A stretch of 44,219 nucleotides of DNA from an uncultured Acidimicrobiales bacterium (GTDB taxonomy: Bacteria; Actinomycetota; Acidimicrobiia; Acidimicrobiales; SZUA-35). Below the pieces are notes generated by a model. It searched no databases. It worked only from the letters and a program-made list of their open reading frames with translations, and was not told the origin of the DNA. A program made the translations under genes and the position numbers. Below, piece by piece: positions 8,467 to 15,275 of this stretch. Positions within the stretch are counted from its first letter, which is position 1; every line of letters begins with the position of its first letter. The DNA lies in the NCBI GenBank assembly GCA_937976305.1, contig CALJSB010000079.1, positions 1-44,219 on the forward strand, in the 5' to 3' direction.

Positions 8467-9000
8467 ATGAACGCGCTCCTCGAGCGGCACTACGACCGCA
8501 TCTTCGCCGTTTGCCGCAAGGTCGCTGGCAACCCGGCTGATGCCGACGATGCCTGTCAAGACGCCATGATCGCGATCGTCAAGGGCATCCACCGATTCGA
8601 CGGCCGATCAACTTTTCGAACGTGGAGCTATCGAGTTGCCACCAACGCCTGCCTCGACGAGCTCCGTCGCCGCAAGCGGCGCCCCGTGGCGGCCATCGAA
8701 GAACCAGAGCGGATCTCCGACGAGCCCAGCGTTGCCCAACGAGTAAGTGATCGGCTCTCGATCGACGACGCGTTCCCACAAATTCCCGAAGAGTTCCGAG
8801 CACCGGTCGTCTTACGTGACGTGGTCGGCATGGACTACGCAGAAATCGCTGAAACACTGGATCTTCCGCCCGGTACCGTCCGCTCTCGCATCGCCCGGGG
8901 AAGACGCCACCTCGCCGAGGTTTTATCCCCGACCGCACAAAGTCCACCCACTGGGGAACCAGATCCCCCCGAACATCGTCCAAGTCCACGCCATGAGTGA
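8467..9000 (+). CDS. ECF (SigM/SigE-type) RNA polymerase sigma factor
   Basis: Extracytoplasmic-function sigma-70 protein with only regions 2 and 4. Region 2 includes the DADDACQDAMIAIVKGIHRF and FRTWSYRVATNACLDELRRRKRR segments. Region 4 has FRAPVVLRDVVGMDYAEIAETLDLPPGTVRSRIARGR, with its helix-turn-helix. The first ATG is at 8467, but about 19 residues that look like conserved region 2.1 (IADEELVARAQGGDADA) are encoded just upstream, where no ATG, GTG or TTG exists. The true start may therefore be a rare codon near 8410. It overlaps by 8 bp an anti-sigma-like gene, as mycobacterial sigM overlaps its anti-sigma gene. It probably controls envelope or redox stress genes including its own operon. 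Confidence 0.92.
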   Translation: MNALLERHYDRIFAVCRKVAGNPADADDACQDAMIAIVKGIHRFDGRSTFRTWSYRVATNACLDELRRRKRRPVAAIEEPERISDEPSVAQRVSDRLSIDDAFPQIPEEFRAPVVLRDVVGMDYAEIAETLDLPPGTVRSRIARGRRHLAEVLSPTAQSPPTGEPDPPEHRPSPRHE

Positions 9001-10027
9001 TCCCTCCAATCTCGAACACCTCGATGAGGTCGTGTCGGCGTATGTCGACGGCGAGGCAACCCCGGAAGAGGTGCGCCTTGTCGAAGCCGACCCCGCGTTG
9101 GTCGAACAAGCGCGCCAGCTGCGCGAGCTCGTGGCGATGGATCAAATTGAGGTCGTGCCCGACCCCGACATGAAGCGTCGGCATCTTTCCAACGCGATGG
9201 CTGCGTTCGAAGCGCCATCGGTGGGACAACCCGACCAGAACGCTGGTCGAGACATGCGTGGTGCCGGCCAGCCAGCGCCCGTCGTCACCGCCGACGACGC
9301 GGCTGCGGCTCCTGTTGTTGATCTCGCCTCTCGACGGCGCGGCCCCGCTGGTCTTCCCCGATGGTTGAGTGCCGCAGCAGGCTTGGTCATTGTTGTTGGT
9401 GGTATCGGATTTGTCGCCAGCCAGAACAGCAGTGAGGACTCCGCAGCAGTTGAGACCTCAGGTGACAGCGCTGACGAAGCGTTCGCCAGTCGACCAGACG
9501 ACGAGGCCATGGAAGACGAGGCCATGGAAGACGACGAGGACGCGATGGAGGACGAAGTCGACTCCGACGCCTCGGTAGATGCGGAGGCAGCTGCTGACAC
9601 CGTGGAATCTGACGAAGATGCCATGGAAGAGGAGTCTGCCGACGCAGCCATGGAAGACGAAGAAGACGCTATGGAAGATGACGAAGCGGCGATGGAGGAC
9701 GATGCCGGTGCCGACGCCAGTGCGGACGACAGCGGCTTGTCTCGTGCGGCTGAGGTCCCAGCCGACATCACCACCGATGAGTTGTTGACGATCGCTGAGG
9801 AGATCGAGGTGCTTCCCATCGAAGCCGCCCTGTGCGCCAGTGCGTTCACGACGCCAACCGCCGAGATTGAGGCCCTTGTTGGCCCGCTCGGAGGGACAGA
9901 CCAAACCATCGAGTTCTTCCCACTCCTGGTTGGCGGCGAACCCAGCGAGTTCGTCGTGGTCACCGACGCTGACGGCGAACGACGAGGCGTCTTGTTTGAC
10001 TCGAACTGTTCCATCGTCGAGCCCTAG
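8993..10027 (+). CDS. Anti-sigma-factor-like membrane protein with acidic AMED repeats
   Basis: Probable membrane-bound antagonist of the ECF sigma factor encoded just upstream (8-bp overlap). Residues 1-75 form a short helical domain resembling anti-sigma N-termini (an HLDEVVSAYVDGEATPEE segment) but without the His/Cys zinc motif. The membrane helix is at about 125-143. Residues 170-240 outside the membrane are extremely acidic, with seven AMED-type repeats. The C-terminal domain (about 250-344) has only two cysteines, 281 and 339, possibly a disulfide. The long upstream reading frame from 8747 is a shadow of the sigma gene; ATG 8993 fits the overlap and the domain start. The assignment rests on context and architecture. 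Thioredoxin genes lie downstream, so redox control is conceivable but unproven. Confidence 0.75.
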   Translation: MSDPSNLEHLDEVVSAYVDGEATPEEVRLVEADPALVEQARQLRELVAMDQIEVVPDPDMKRRHLSNAMAAFEAPSVGQPDQNAGRDMRGAGQPAPVVTADDAAAAPVVDLASRRRGPAGLPRWLSAAAGLVIVVGGIGFVASQNSSEDSAAVETSGDSADEAFASRPDDEAMEDEAMEDDEDAMEDEVDSDASVDAEAAADTVESDEDAMEEESADAAMEDEEDAMEDDEAAMEDDAGADASADDSGLSRAAEVPADITTDELLTIAEEIEVLPIEAALCASAFTTPTAEIEALVGPLGGTDQTIEFFPLLVGGEPSEFVVVTDADGERRGVLFDSNCSIVEP

Positions 10028-10097
10028 AGCACACACCGTCGCTGACCCTCCTCGAGGCCGCCTGAACCCACGTGACGCACGCGGATCATCCCGACGA

Positions 10098-10103
10098 TAA
10101 GAT
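10098..10103 (+). promoter_or_regulatory. Putative -10 hexamer of small membrane protein gene
   Basis: TAAGAT, seven bases before the ATG at 10111, in a spot with no Shine-Dalgarno sequence. A GTGACG about 20 bases further upstream is a possible weak -35. It supports ATG 10111 over the more distal start at 10072. Confidence 0.35.
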
Positions 10104-10110
10104 TCCGCCG

Positions 10111-10455
10111 ATGTCTGAAACTGACGCTGTCTCGAACAACCCAATCGCGACGAACGACGACGCAGATTGGGCCGCCAAAGCGACCACCACCGTTGTGGGC
10201 TACGTCGACACCGTCAAGACCGCCACGACCGGCAAGGCCCTTGTTGCCTCCCGAATGGCCGTCTACTTCTTGGCCGCCGGCCTCGTCGCCGTCGTGGCCT
10301 TGATCCTCCTTCTGCTGCTGATCGTCCGCTTCGCCGTCGTCCTGACGGGATATCTGCCCTTCATCAGCGATGGCGAAGTGTGGCTGGCCTACGTTGTGCT
10401 TGGCGTCATTTTCTCCGGAATTGGCTTCTTCTTGTGGAAGAAGAAGGGCGCCTAA
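10111..10455 (+). CDS. Small two-helix membrane protein (phage-holin-superfamily-like)
   Basis: A 114-residue inner-membrane protein. Residues 1-48 are soluble and Ala/Thr/Asp-rich. Two strong membrane helices follow, at about 50-73 and 88-107, and the protein ends in a KKKGA tail that should stay in the cytoplasm. The layout recalls the actinobacterial holin-X/phage-holin-family membrane proteins that sit near envelope genes, but that likeness is only architectural. No function can be assigned. It lies between the anti-sigma-like gene and trxB, 71 bp before the latter, on the same strand. Confidence 0.75.
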   Translation: MSETDAVSNNPIATNDDADWAAKATTTVVGYVDTVKTATTGKALVASRMAVYFLAAGLVAVVALILLLLLIVRFAVVLTGYLPFISDGEVWLAYVVLGVIFSGIGFFLWKKKGA

Positions 10456-10526
10456 GCGGTTCACCCGCTCCAAGCGAATCGTCAGCACGTACCTGACGCC
10501 CTCACACCGAGAAGAGACACGCATCT

Positions 10527-11498
10527 ATGTCAGATGAAACCGTTCACGACGTCCTGATTCTGGGAAGTGGACCAGCCGGCCTGACGGCTGCGATCTACAC
10601 CGCCCGCGCCAGCCTCGAACCGTTGGTACTCGAAGGCGAGCCGAGTTCAACTGGAGACCAACCGGGTGGTCAGCTCATGATCACCACTGACGTCGAGAAC
10701 TTCCCCGGATTCCCGGAAGGCATCATGGGTCCTGAGCTCATGATGGCTTTTCGTGACCAGGCGTCACGATTTGGAACAGACCTTCGGCAGGAAAAAGCGA
10801 GCCGGGTCGACTTGTCCGAGCGCCCGTTCAAGGTTTGGGTCGGCGACCCCGAGGCCGCAGAGCCCACATATCTCGCCAACTCCGTCATTATTGCGACGGG
10901 TGCCACGGCTCTCATGCTCAACATTCCAAACGAGCAGCGCTTGGTTGGACACGGTGTCTCCACCTGTGCGACGTGCGATGGCTTCTTCTTTCGCGATCAC
11001 GACATTGCAATCGTCGGCGGTGGCGACTCGGCGATGGAAGAAGCCATGTTCCTTACCAAGTTCGCGAAGAGTGTCACGGTCGTGCACCGACGTGACGAAC
11101 TGCGCGCATCAAAGATCATGCAGGAACGGGCCATGGCCAACCCGAAGATCAAGTTCCTGTGGAACAGCCAAGTCGTCGACGTCGTTGGCGAACAGCTCGT
11201 CGAGAAAGTGATCGTCGAAGACACCATCACCGGCGACCGGTCAGATCTCGAGATCACCGGACTCTTCATCGCGATCGGGCACCGGCCAAACACCGACCTG
11301 TTCGAGGGCCAGATCGACATGAAAGACAACGGCTATGTCATCACCGACGGTGACAGTGGTCGCACCAATGTCGAAGGCGTGTTCGCGTGCGGCGACGTGC
11401 AAGACGACACCTACCGTCAGGCGATCAGCGCCGCCGGGTCAGGCTGTGCCGCCGCACTTGATGCTGAGCGTTGGCTGGAAGCGAACGTTCACAACTGA
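10527..11498 (+). CDS. trxB: Thioredoxin-disulfide reductase
   Basis: FAD enzyme that uses NADPH to reduce thioredoxin. The FAD-binding GSGPAG motif is at residues 13-18, the redox-active CATC pair at 147-150, the NADPH-binding GGGDSA at 164-169, and the FAD-binding GVFACGDVQDDTYRQA near the C-terminus. The length of 323 is typical of low-molecular-weight bacterial TrxB. A GAGAAGAG stretch about ten bases before the ATG can serve as the ribosome binding site. trxA follows after about 105 bp, so the two probably form one thioredoxin unit next to the sigma/anti-sigma pair, as sigM-trxB2-trxC do in Mycobacterium. Confidence 0.97.
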   Translation: MSDETVHDVLILGSGPAGLTAAIYTARASLEPLVLEGEPSSTGDQPGGQLMITTDVENFPGFPEGIMGPELMMAFRDQASRFGTDLRQEKASRVDLSERPFKVWVGDPEAAEPTYLANSVIIATGATALMLNIPNEQRLVGHGVSTCATCDGFFFRDHDIAIVGGGDSAMEEAMFLTKFAKSVTVVHRRDELRASKIMQERAMANPKIKFLWNSQVVDVVGEQLVEKVIVEDTITGDRSDLEITGLFIAIGHRPNTDLFEGQIDMKDNGYVITDGDSGRTNVEGVFACGDVQDDTYRQAISAAGSGCAAALDAERWLEANVHN

Positions 11499-11603
11499 TC
11501 TTGCTTCTCCGGCTCGCTCATGCAGAGTCGGCTGAAACGGGTCGGAATACAACGAGACCTCTCCAGGTTTCAACTCACAACACTCCACGGAAGGCAAGAC
11601 CTC

Positions 11604-11924
11604 ATGTCCGACAAAGTCACCTCACTGACCGAAGCCACCTTTGATGAAGTCGTCAACAGCGCAACAACTCCTGTTGTCGTCGACTTCTGGGCCGACTGGT
11701 GCGGTCCCTGCAAGATGATCGCTCCCATCCTCGACGAGATTGCCGACGAGCAAGGCGATGCCGTGAAGATCACGAAGCTGAATGTGGACGAGAACCCCTC
11801 ACTCGCCCAGCGCTATGGGGTCATGAGCATCCCAACCATGCTGGTCTTCAAGGATGGCGAAGTCGAGAAGCGAATCGTCGGTGCCAAGGGCAAGGCCCAG
11901 CTCGTCGAAGAGTTCGGTCTGTAA
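11604..11924 (+). CDS. trxA: Thioredoxin
   Basis: A 106-residue cytoplasmic disulfide reductant. The active site WCGPC gives Cys33 and Cys36, and the cis-proline loop SIPTMLVF is in place. A good ribosome binding site, GGAAGG, lies nine bases before ATG 11604; the frame is open further upstream, but that part has no thioredoxin similarity. It is reduced by the TrxB encoded just upstream. A strong intrinsic terminator follows and separates it from the convergent parB gene. Confidence 0.97.
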   Translation: MSDKVTSLTEATFDEVVNSATTPVVVDFWADWCGPCKMIAPILDEIADEQGDAVKITKLNVDENPSLAQRYGVMSIPTMLVFKDGEVEKRIVGAKGKAQLVEEFGL

Positions 11925-11958
11925 GCCACAGCAACGTTCATCCACCGCCAACGACAAG

Positions 11959-11998
11959 CATCGAGCCCGGACCACAAGGTCCGGGCTCGATGGCGTTT
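11959..11998 (+). terminator. Intrinsic terminator after trxA
   Basis: A perfect 15-bp stem (CATCGAGCCCGGACC, 11959-11973, with its complement 11978-11992), a four-base ACAA loop, and then GCGTTTT. It lies 34 bp beyond the trxA stop codon and ends the thioredoxin unit ahead of convergent parB. Confidence 0.9.
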
Positions 11999-12064
11999 TG
12001 GATCGAAACTCTCAACTCTCGACCACAACGGCAGTCACCATGAACCCTGACTAGAGAGTTCACT

Positions 12065-12117
12065 CTACCCACAGCATTGTCCACAGTCTGGGGATGACGC
12101 ACCGGGCAGTGGACAAC
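12065..12117. other. DnaA-box-like cluster between trxA and parB
   Basis: Three box-like nonamers in about 50 bp: CTACCCACA at 12065-12073 (two mismatches), TTGTCCACA at 12077-12085 (exact match to the high-GC actinobacterial DnaA box), and AGTGGACAA at 12108-12116 (reverse strand, one mismatch). The segment 12069-12085 recurs exactly, inverted, at 18979-18995 upstream of dnaA. It may be part of the origin or a DnaA-binding regulatory or titration site. The rest of the 12,000-12,124 gap shows no gene. Confidence 0.55.
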
Positions 12118-12124
12118 AGCGATA

Positions 12125-13015
12125 TCAACCGACCGAGATCAGCTTGTAAATCCGCTCGAGGTCATCAAGGTCGGCGAACTCGATCGAGATGCGTCCCTTG
12201 TTCCGATTCATCGAGACATTCACGCGAGTCTCAAGCTGTTCACCCAGTCGCTCCTCCAACTCGAGCAGACTCGCTGGTTTCACGGCACCGACGTCACCAC
12301 TCTCACGACGAGGACGACCAGGCGTTGGCGTTTCGTCAACATCTTCATGGCCGTTCGATGCGCGGACGAGTGATTCCACCTGACGAACGTTGAGTCCATC
12401 AGCCACGATCGTCTTCGCAAGTTGTTCTTGAAAGACACGATCAGGGCTCGCGAGAAGGGCTCGCGCATGACCCGCACTCAGCTCACTGCTGGCAACAAGT
12501 TTCTGGACCGAGCCCGGCAGCTGAAAGAGCCGCAACGTATTGGCGATGGCCGAGCGGCTCTTGCCGACTCGGCTGGCAACGTCATCCTGAGTCAGTTTGA
12601 ACTCATCGATGAGCTGCTGATAAGCGGCGGCTTCTTCGAGCGCGTTGAGATCCTCGCGATGGAGATTCTCCACGACGGCTTGTTCGAGCGACTGGCGGTC
12701 ATCGGCCTCGCGCACAACGGCGGGGATCGATGGCAAACCCGCCCGACGCGCCGCTCGCCATCTGCGCTCGCCGGCAATGAGTTCGTAACGACTCGGACCC
12801 ACCTCACGCACGAGGATCGGTTGCAATACCCCGAGAGCTCTGATCGAATCAGTCAACGAGACCAGCGCTTCTTCTTCGAAGCGGGTTCGAGGCTGGTACT
12901 CGTTGGCAGAAATTGCACTAATCGGAATCTCGAGGAGATCACCAGATTGGTCGGTACTTGCGTCGGTTGGGATGAGCGACCCAAGTCCCTTTCCTAGTCC
13001 ACTACGCCGGTTCAC
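12125..13015 (-). CDS. parB: Chromosome-partitioning protein ParB (CTP-dependent parS-binding clamp)
   Basis: Binds parS and spreads as a CTP-driven clamp, organising the origin region for segregation with ParA. Seen in order: a GLGKGLGSLIP N-terminus (ParA-stimulating), PRTRFEEEAL, the CTP-binding GERRWRAARRAGL motif followed by ENLHREDLN, the helix-turn-helix with the SRVGKSRSAIANTLRLFQLP segment, and a C-terminal dimerisation region after a charged linker. The length of 296 residues is typical. I chose GTG at 13015, inside the parA 3' end, because AAGGAG lies seven bases upstream; a TTG at 13021 is the only alternative. The two parS sites at 14227 and 14543 are its expected targets. Confidence 0.96.
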   Translation of the reverse strand: MNRRSGLGKGLGSLIPTDASTDQSGDLLEIPISAISANEYQPRTRFEEEALVSLTDSIRALGVLQPILVREVGPSRYELIAGERRWRAARRAGLPSIPAVVREADDRQSLEQAVVENLHREDLNALEEAAAYQQLIDEFKLTQDDVASRVGKSRSAIANTLRLFQLPGSVQKLVASSELSAGHARALLASPDRVFQEQLAKTIVADGLNVRQVESLVRASNGHEDVDETPTPGRPRRESGDVGAVKPASLLELEERLGEQLETRVNVSMNRNKGRISIEFADLDDLERIYKLISVG

Positions 13016-14159
13016 CAGCAAACTCCTTCGCTAGATCTCGATAAGCGACCGCTCCACGAGATGTTGGATCAAAGACTGTGATGGGCTGCCCAAAGCTTGG
13101 CGCTTCCGACAGACGGACAGTTCGAGGAATGACCGTTCGGCAGACCACCGAACCGAAGTGCTCACGGACTTCGGACGACACCTGCTGGGCAAGATTCGTG
13201 CGAGCGTCATACATCACAAGAACAATCGCACTGAGGCGCAAGGCCGAGTTGAGGTTGCGCTGGACCAGGTCGACGTTCCGGAGGAGCTGACCCAGACCTT
13301 CCAATGCGTAGTACTCACACTGCACGGGCACCATCACTTCGCTCGCAGCTGCGAACGCGTTGACGGTCAGCAGTCCGAGCGATGGTGGACAGTCAATGAG
13401 GACGAGGTCGTAGTCGTCACTGACCGATGCGATCGCATTTTTCAATCGCATCTCTCGGCTGAATGCCGGAACCAACTCAATCTCCGCACCGGCGAGATCG
13501 AGGTTCGCCGGAGCCACGAAAAGGTTGCGGACCGACGCGGCCTCAATAGCGTCATCAATTGGCACGTCATGAAGCAGCACGTCGTACATCGACGCCTCGA
13601 GACTTCGAGGATTGATGCCAAGGCCCGTGCTCGCGTTGCCCTGCGGGTCGAGGTCGACCACCAACACTCGATGGCCGAGCTCTGCGGCTGCGGCACCCAA
13701 ACTCACCGTGGTGGTCGTCTTGCCGACTCCGCCTTTTTGATTGGCGAGCGCCACAATCCGGGGGCCAGCAGGCCGACGTTCCGGCTCTCGCTGCGATTGG
13801 TCGGCCTCCTGCGTCGGGTGTTCAGCCTTTTCCATTCGCTCCGCTGCTCTCTCGGGCCGAGGAGATGTTGTGGCCGGCGGCGCGGTGGGTGGAGGATCAT
13901 CTGAGCCAACGGTCGAAGAGCCAGACCCAGCGCCAGGCGTTGCCCCGGTGGCGCCGCTGGAGGTTGTTGGCCCAGGCTGGCCGCCGGCAGAAGTAGGCTG
14001 TTGCTCGGATCGGCTTGCCGGTGCATCGGGTGAACTCGCAGCCGGAACGACCGCGTCGTCTGGTCGAGTTGCGCCATCGGCCGAGTCATCTGTCGACGGC
14101 GGTGGCACCTGCGTCGGAGGCTCCGAACGCGAGAGATCTGATGGATCAGAGGTAGTCAT
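13002..14159 (-). CDS. parA: Chromosome-partitioning ATPase ParA with long disordered N-terminus
   Basis: Deviant-Walker-A ATPase that moves the ParB-parS complex. The P-loop is the NQKGGVGKTTT segment at about residues 140-150, with the VLVVDLDPQGNAS and LVLIDCPPSLG motifs following. The first 130 residues or so are a Pro/Ser/Thr/Ala-rich, probably disordered extension absent from most ParA proteins. ATG 14159 has AGGAGG four bases upstream. The longer frame to 14312 would read through the parS site and is rejected. The parB gene overlaps its end by 14 bp. Disordered N-terminal extensions occur in other actinobacterial ParA/Soj proteins, but this one is long. Confidence 0.95.
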   Translation of the reverse strand: MTTSDPSDLSRSEPPTQVPPPSTDDSADGATRPDDAVVPAASSPDAPASRSEQQPTSAGGQPGPTTSSGATGATPGAGSGSSTVGSDDPPPTAPPATTSPRPERAAERMEKAEHPTQEADQSQREPERRPAGPRIVALANQKGGVGKTTTTVSLGAAAAELGHRVLVVDLDPQGNASTGLGINPRSLEASMYDVLLHDVPIDDAIEAASVRNLFVAPANLDLAGAEIELVPAFSREMRLKNAIASVSDDYDLVLIDCPPSLGLLTVNAFAAASEVMVPVQCEYYALEGLGQLLRNVDLVQRNLNSALRLSAIVLVMYDARTNLAQQVSSEVREHFGSVVCRTVIPRTVRLSEAPSFGQPITVFDPTSRGAVAYRDLAKEFAGEPA

Positions 14160-14226
14160 CCATCCTCCTGAAGATTGACGCTCATCTTGTCCTGCCTGGA
14201 ACTTGACTTCAAGGACCTCCTCGAAA

Positions 14227-14242
14227 TGTTTCACGTGAAACA
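14227..14242. promoter_or_regulatory. parS: parS site 1
   Basis: TGTTTCACGTGAAACA, a perfect match to the bacterial parS palindrome, within a larger AAAT/ATTT palindrome. It lies about 67 bp upstream of the parA start and is the expected loading site for ParB. Confidence 0.95.
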
Positions 14243-14542
14243 TTTTGAGGGGCGAGCGAGCGGGTCGGGACACTGGCTGGGTCCAGGGCCATCTGGGTCC
14301 TGGCGATGCCACAGCCTAGAACGCACCCGACCACTTACCCCGCCCAGTGACGCGAAGCCACAAAGATCTCCAAGCAAACCCCTTCACCCCAAGGCCCGAC
14401 GGAGGAGCCCCCACGCCCTGACCCCGATCCTGCTCGCCGAGATCACTCACGATGAGGGCGACCAGGTTTGAGAGCGGCCCAGCAGTCGCCGACGTCCGAA
14501 CCAACCCCACGGTCCCATGCCACCAGTTCGCGGCACGCCAAT

Positions 14543-14558
14543 TGTTTCACGTGAAACA
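14543..14558. promoter_or_regulatory. parS: parS site 2
   Basis: A second perfect TGTTTCACGTGAAACA, 316 bp from the first. Both lie in the 14160-14648 gap between rsmG and parA. Apart from the two parS sites, this gap holds only short spurious frames and an imperfect 15-bp GACGTGCTGTT tandem repeat near 14564-14592. Confidence 0.95.
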
Positions 14559-14648
14559 GTGCGTGACGTGCTGTTCCGCGACGTGCTGTTTGATCCTGCT
14601 GGTCGATTCGCCGCTACCGAGTCACCGCTGCGGATCGATATGGACGCC

Positions 14649-15275
14649 TCAGAGATCGAAGAGTGGATCGCGCTTCATCACCTTGGCGGAGCGCGGATAG
14701 TTGTCGCTGAGGTCGTCGCGTGCTTCGAAGATCGCGATCGGCCCCGCGTGGGGGCGTCGAGTCAACCCGAGCTCGGCGATCGGATCATCTGGCCAATCCC
14801 GGCCATCGGGTGGTTCTGAAACGAGAATGACGCCACCCGTGCGAACAAGGCCAGCGGCACACTCGAGGGTTGACGCCGGGGGCCCAAACCCTCGACTCAC
14901 GACTGCGTCGAAGGTCCGGCGATACCTCGCTTGCCGTCCAATCACCTCGGCTCTTCCGGTGAGGGTGGCGACGCGACCGTCGAGCTCGAGTTCGGTGAGG
15001 GCCCAGAGAAGAAAGGCGGTACGTCGTTGGGCAGCGTCGAGGAGTGTCACCGACAACTCGGGTCGGCTCAGCGCAATCGGCAAGCCCGGCACTCCCCCGC
15101 CCGAACCAATATCGACAACACTTCGAACCTCAGTCGGCAAAGCATCTCCATATGCCGCTGCGTGTTCGACGTGAACAGACAACGGGCCCGGGCCGAGGAA
15201 ACCCACGGCCCGGGCCCGTTCAAGAACGGAGTGGAGTCCGCTGTCAGTCAGCGCTGTCTCCGTCGTTTGCGGCAT
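14649..15275 (-). CDS. rsmG: 16S rRNA (guanine-527-N7)-methyltransferase, divergent
   Basis: SAM-dependent enzyme (GidB) that methylates G527 of 16S rRNA. The SAM site is VVDIGSGGGVPGLPIAL, followed by the usual LLDAAQRRTAFLLWA segment and a VVSRGFGPPASTLECAA region. The protein is short (about 208 residues), and the N-terminal segment before the SAM motif lacks the YNLT-type stretch common in GidB, so it is a divergent member. ATG 15275 is the more downstream of two starts made by a 15-bp duplication; the other is at 15290. The start overlaps the jag 3' end by about 30 bp. The position between jag and parA is the conserved one for rsmG. Confidence 0.88.
   Translation of the reverse strand: MPQTTETALTDSGLHSVLERARAVGFLGPGPLSVHVEHAAAYGDALPTEVRSVVDIGSGGGVPGLPIALSRPELSVTLLDAAQRRTAFLLWALTELELDGRVATLTGRAEVIGRQARYRRTFDAVVSRGFGPPASTLECAAGLVRTGGVILVSEPPDGRDWPDDPIAELGLTRRPHAGPIAIFEARDDLSDNYPRSAKVMKRDPLFDL
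15181..15220. other. Strong GC hairpin within the rsmG 5' end
   Basis: A perfect 15-bp inverted repeat, AACGGGCCCGGGCCG (15181-15195) with its complement at 15206-15220 and a ten-base loop. It starts about 25 bp past the jag stop, inside rsmG coding sequence. There is no T-run, so it is more likely to attenuate or affect mRNA stability than to terminate. Confidence 0.6.

Noticed and set aside
8747-8992. Upstream extension of the anti-sigma-like gene
   Set aside because: It is an alternative frame of the sigma-factor gene. ATG 8993 gives a sensible domain start and a typical 8-bp overlap.
13002-14312. Longer parA starting at 14312
   Set aside because: The extra N-terminus includes the translated parS site (MFHVKHF). 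ATG 14159 has an AGGAGG ribosome binding site four bases upstream.
14517-14819. Plus-strand open frame across parS site 2 (VSRET peptide)
   Set aside because: It is a readthrough of parS and the opposite strand of rsmG. It has no recognisable domain.
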